The notes under the pieces: model-generated
What the model was told of the DNA's origin: nothing
Seen by the model: the letters and a program-made list of their open reading frames with translations, nothing else
Databases searched by the model: none
Translations under genes and position numbers: made by a program
Origin: Enterococcus ureilyticus
GTDB lineage: Bacteria > Bacillota > Bacilli > Lactobacillales > Enterococcaceae
Length of the DNA: 64,000 nucleotides
Assembly: GCF_001730315.1 (NCBI RefSeq)
Contig: NZ_MIKC01000001.1
Span: 248,001-312,000 of the forward strand
Reading direction: 5' to 3'
Part shown: piece after piece, positions 61,877 to 64,000 of the stretch
How positions within the stretch are numbered: position 1 is the first letter of the stretch
Layout: the number at the start of each line of letters is the position of its first letter

Positions 61877-62452
61877 TTATGCTAATTTGTTCTTTCTGCT
61901 CACGAATACTGCACCTGCTGCAGCCACGATCAATGAGCCAAAAGTAATTCCGCTTAATGCGTAATTAGATCCTGTATTTTTTACTGGAGTACCAGTACTA
62001 TATACAGGAGCGCCATTCACATCTGTGATTGTCACTGCAGAGTAGCTTCCGCTACCAAAAGTGATTTTCACGCCAACAGCATTCCCAGCAGCAACTACGT
62101 AATTTTGAACTTGAGCAATTACATTAGCCGGCAATAATTTGATTGCACTTGCAAGAGAATTAGCGCTTGAAGTATCAACAGATACACCTGCAACTAAGCT
62201 ACGTGCTGCTTGAATGTTTTTAACTGCTTCATCTACTTGCGCTTGTGTTAAATCAACACGCTTCAAGTGATTAGAAGCTGCATTTGTTTCAGCCGCTTCG
62301 AAATTGAATTTTTTACCGCCGATAGTCATACCAGCATTCAATTCGTTAAGAACAGACTGTTCTGCAGCTGAGATAGCGCCATCAGCTGAAGCAGTTGTCG
62401 CAAAGCTAAGCGTTGCCACAAAAGCAATAATGAATCCGATAACTTTTTTCAT
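61877..62452 (-). CDS. Putative sortase substrate, small surface protein
   Basis: 191 residues. A signal peptide (about 1-23, IIAFVATLSFATTASA) precedes a helical region (AISAAEQSVLNELNAGMTIG..., VDEAVKNIQAARSLVAG) and a beta-rich part (KITFGSGSYSAVTITDVNGA). The C-terminus is a sorting-signal shape: VKNTG, hydrophobic ALSGITFGSLIVAAAGAVFV and RKNKLA. VKNTG replaces the usual LPXTG. The ATG at 62450-62452 follows GGGAGGAATACAA. It is first in the operon, directly ahead of the sortase. Confidence 0.75.
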   Translation of the reverse strand: MKKVIGFIIAFVATLSFATTASADGAISAAEQSVLNELNAGMTIGGKKFNFEAAETNAASNHLKRVDLTQAQVDEAVKNIQAARSLVAGVSVDTSSANSLASAIKLLPANVIAQVQNYVVAAGNAVGVKITFGSGSYSAVTITDVNGAPVYSTGTPVKNTGSNYALSGITFGSLIVAAAGAVFVSRKNKLA

Positions 62453-62486
62453 TTGTATTCCTCCCATCTTAAATATTTATAATCAA

Positions 62487-62511
62487 TTACAGAATATCTG
62501 TAAAAATTATA
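62487..62511 (-). promoter_or_regulatory. Sortase operon promoter with palindrome
   Basis: On the minus strand TTGGTATAAT (ending 62506-62511) is an extended -10. Just downstream lies a 17-bp palindrome TTACAGA-ATA-TCTGTAA (62487-62503), placed at the expected start of transcription, where a repressor could act. The start codon is 35 bases away. Confidence 0.6.
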
Positions 62512-62701
62512 CCAACAATAACCCCTATTGTTTTGAAGATAAATCGAAATCATATCAAAGAGCATAAACACTTCAATTTTCGAACAATGGTTAAACGACG
62601 AATTTCTTACGTCACTATATAAAACTATCATACGCTCCTTTAATAGTCAAATTCTTTTTCAGTAAAAAAGGACTAGATAATCGTTGCCATACTTCATCTT
62701 T

Positions 62702-63355
62702 TTATACTTTTTTTGAAATAAACGTTGCTTCAAAAACATCATAACCAGCTTCTTTTAATTTTTTCTCAATTTGGTGCGTTTCTCGGCTTTCAATCTGTAA
62801 TTCAATAATGGTCTCCAACTCTTTGCGGTTCACGACGACCGTCAAGATACTAAAATCATTGTCGGCTAGCAGTTTTGCGATATCTGCTAAAATCCCCTTA
62901 TGGTCTTCTGGAATTCGAAGTTGAATCCTAGTACCGCCATCATTATAGCCAGTAATTTTTAAAAACGCATCAAAAATATCATTATTTGTAATAATTCCGA
63001 CTAATATTTCATTTGCATCAATAACTGGCAATACACCGATATTATTTTGACGCATTTTGAAAATACCATCTTCTAATGAAGCTTCTGGTTGAATAGTTTG
63101 AACTTTTTTAACCATAATATCTGCTACTGTCGTTTTATTCAGTAAATAATTAACTTCATAAACACTTAAACTTGTCGCTTTTGATGGCATTGCAGACTGT
63201 ATCGTGCCTTCTGTGATCAATCCGATTACTTGTTCTCCCTTAACTACAGGCAGACGATGAATATTATTTTTTTTCATCAAATCTACCGCATCGAAAATTT
63301 TCATTTCTGGTTGGGCCACGATTAAATTTCTTGTCATAAAATCACTAACGCTCAT
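62702..63355 (-). CDS. CBS-ACT domain protein (AcuB-like)
   Basis: 217 residues. Two CBS domains (about 5-60, VSDFMTRNLIVAQPEMKIFD; and 76-135, DIMVKKVQTIQPEASLEDGI) precede an ACT-like domain (about 142-210, IQLRIPEDHKGILADIAKLL). It fits the AcuB/CBS-ACT family that binds adenine nucleotides or amino acids. AGGAGGTTAATAGC precedes the ATG. It lies 4 bases after livF and ends that operon, so it may sense branched-chain amino acids or nucleotides; this is inference. Confidence 0.85.
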   Translation of the reverse strand: MSVSDFMTRNLIVAQPEMKIFDAVDLMKKNNIHRLPVVKGEQVIGLITEGTIQSAMPSKATSLSVYEVNYLLNKTTVADIMVKKVQTIQPEASLEDGIFKMRQNNIGVLPVIDANEILVGIITNNDIFDAFLKITGYNDGGTRIQLRIPEDHKGILADIAKLLADNDFSILTVVVNRKELETIIELQIESRETHQIEKKLKEAGYDVFEATFISKKV

Positions 63356-63359
63356 GCTA

Positions 63360-64000
63360 TTAACCTCCTAGATATGCTTTTTTCACTTCTTCGCTTTCCA
63401 ACAATTCTTTGCCTGGACCACTCAACACAACTTCACCGGTTTCTAATACATAACCACGATCTGCAATTGATAAAGCCATTTTTGCATTTTGTTCGATCAA
63501 TAAAACCGTTGTTCCTTGTTTATTGATTTCTTGGATAATATTGAAAATTTCTTGAATAAAGATTGGCGCAAGTCCCATTGACGGCTCATCTAATAATAGT
63601 AATTTTGGTTTAGACATCAGGGCTCGCCCCATTGCTAACATCTGCTGCTCTCCACCAGACAACGTGGAAGCATCTTGGTTTTTACGTTCCTTCAATATAG
63701 GAAATCGATCAAAAATCATATCATAGTCTTTTTTCAATTCGCTATCTTTACGTAAAAATGCCCCCATTTCTAAGTTTTCTTGAACAGTCAATCCTGAAAA
63801 AACATGTCGTCCTTCTGGTACTTGGCACAAGCCAGAAGCCACGATTTTTTGAGGGAGCATTTTATGAATTGGTTGACCTTCAAATGTGATAGTTCCATTC
63901 GATGGACGATTCAAACCGGAAATCGTCCTTAAAATAGTTGTTTTCCCAGCCCCATTAGCTCCTATCAGAGAAACGATTTCGCCTTTTTCAACGTTAAAGC
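63360..64000 (-). CDS. livF: Branched-chain amino acid ABC transporter ATP-binding protein, partial
   Basis: The gene enters from the right edge. The open frame starting at TTG 63914 is only internal; upstream codons continue in frame (FNVEKGEIVSLIGANGAGKT). Walker A GANGAGKTT, signature LSGGEQQML, Walker B LLLLDEPSMGLAP and VPEGRHVFSGLTVQENLEMG are typical of LivF. It energises import of leucine, isoleucine and valine. The remaining liv genes should lie to the right. Confidence 0.9.
   Translation of the reverse strand, partial: FNVEKGEIVSLIGANGAGKTTILRTISGLNRPSNGTITFEGQPIHKMLPQKIVASGLCQVPEGRHVFSGLTVQENLEMGAFLRKDSELKKDYDMIFDRFPILKERKNQDASTLSGGEQQMLAMGRALMSKPKLLLLDEPSMGLAPIFIQEIFNIIQEINKQGTTVLLIEQNAKMALSIADRGYVLETGEVVLSGPGKELLESEEVKKAYLGG

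Noticed and set aside
62449-62631. 60-residue minus-strand open frame upstream of the sortase substrate
   Set aside because: It covers the promoter and leader, lacks a ribosome-binding site and has no recognisable sequence.

Overview
The window reads as chromosomal DNA of a low-GC Gram-positive coccus, almost certainly an Enterococcus close to the E. faecalis group. The reasons are gene content and local order: ccpA divergent from pepQ beside a class A PBP, a galU-gpsA-lgt-hprK block next to liaZ-liaY-liaX, a pst-phoU block, and the ftsEX, prfB, secA, hpf, comF series. Species assignment is inference; no rRNA is present. No prophage, insertion sequence, integron or CRISPR array was seen. Most genes lie on the minus strand.

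Layout. 1-5.6 kb: 5' end of pdhA, Mg2+ ATPase mgtA with an M-box riboswitch and a long leader holding a 129-bp tandem repeat, a decayed gene, and trxB. 5.8-12.4 kb: a heterodimeric ABC exporter, a YneF-type protein, endonuclease IV, and a cluster of DUF1801/YdeI-type genes, one of them broken. 12.6-18.6 kb: class A PBP, ccpA/pepQ with cre sites, and YtxH and DUF948 envelope-stress proteins. 18.9-27 kb: galU, gpsA, lgt and hprK, with structured repeats in two of the gaps; a UvrC-like GIY-YIG protein; and liaXYZ, known in E. faecalis for daptomycin and antimicrobial-peptide sensing.

27.3-32.6 kb: a deoxynucleoside operon (pdp, deoC, deoR) that also carries a phosphatase and an organophosphate-type antiporter. 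32.8-38 kb: pstS-C-A-B-B-phoU, with a Pho-box-like array between pstS and pstC. 38.1-49.6 kb: cls, ftsX, ftsE, prfB (programmed frameshift), secA, hpf, comFC, comFA and two unrecognised membrane genes. 49.7-53.9 kb: an orphan PTS IIB, a DUF7662-like protein, yigZ plus a DUF2829 (Tad2-family) protein, an SDR, queT with a structured leader, and a GntR regulator. 54.2-59.3 kb: a 1415-residue fused 2-hydroxyacyl-CoA-dehydratase-activase-like protein, divergent from a TetR regulator. 59.3-64 kb: tRNA-Tyr and tRNA-Gln, small proteins, a three-gene sortase/substrate/membrane-protein system, a CBS-ACT protein and the 3' part of livF.

The least explained parts are four. They are the family of ~121-bp interspersed elements whose paired arms co-vary between copies (10.9, 20.8, 22.1, 22.2 and 36.9 kb), the tandem repeats in the mgtA leader, the self-contained sortase locus with a non-LPXTG sorting signal, and the giant activase fusion. 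All family assignments come from reading the sequence; no database search was run.
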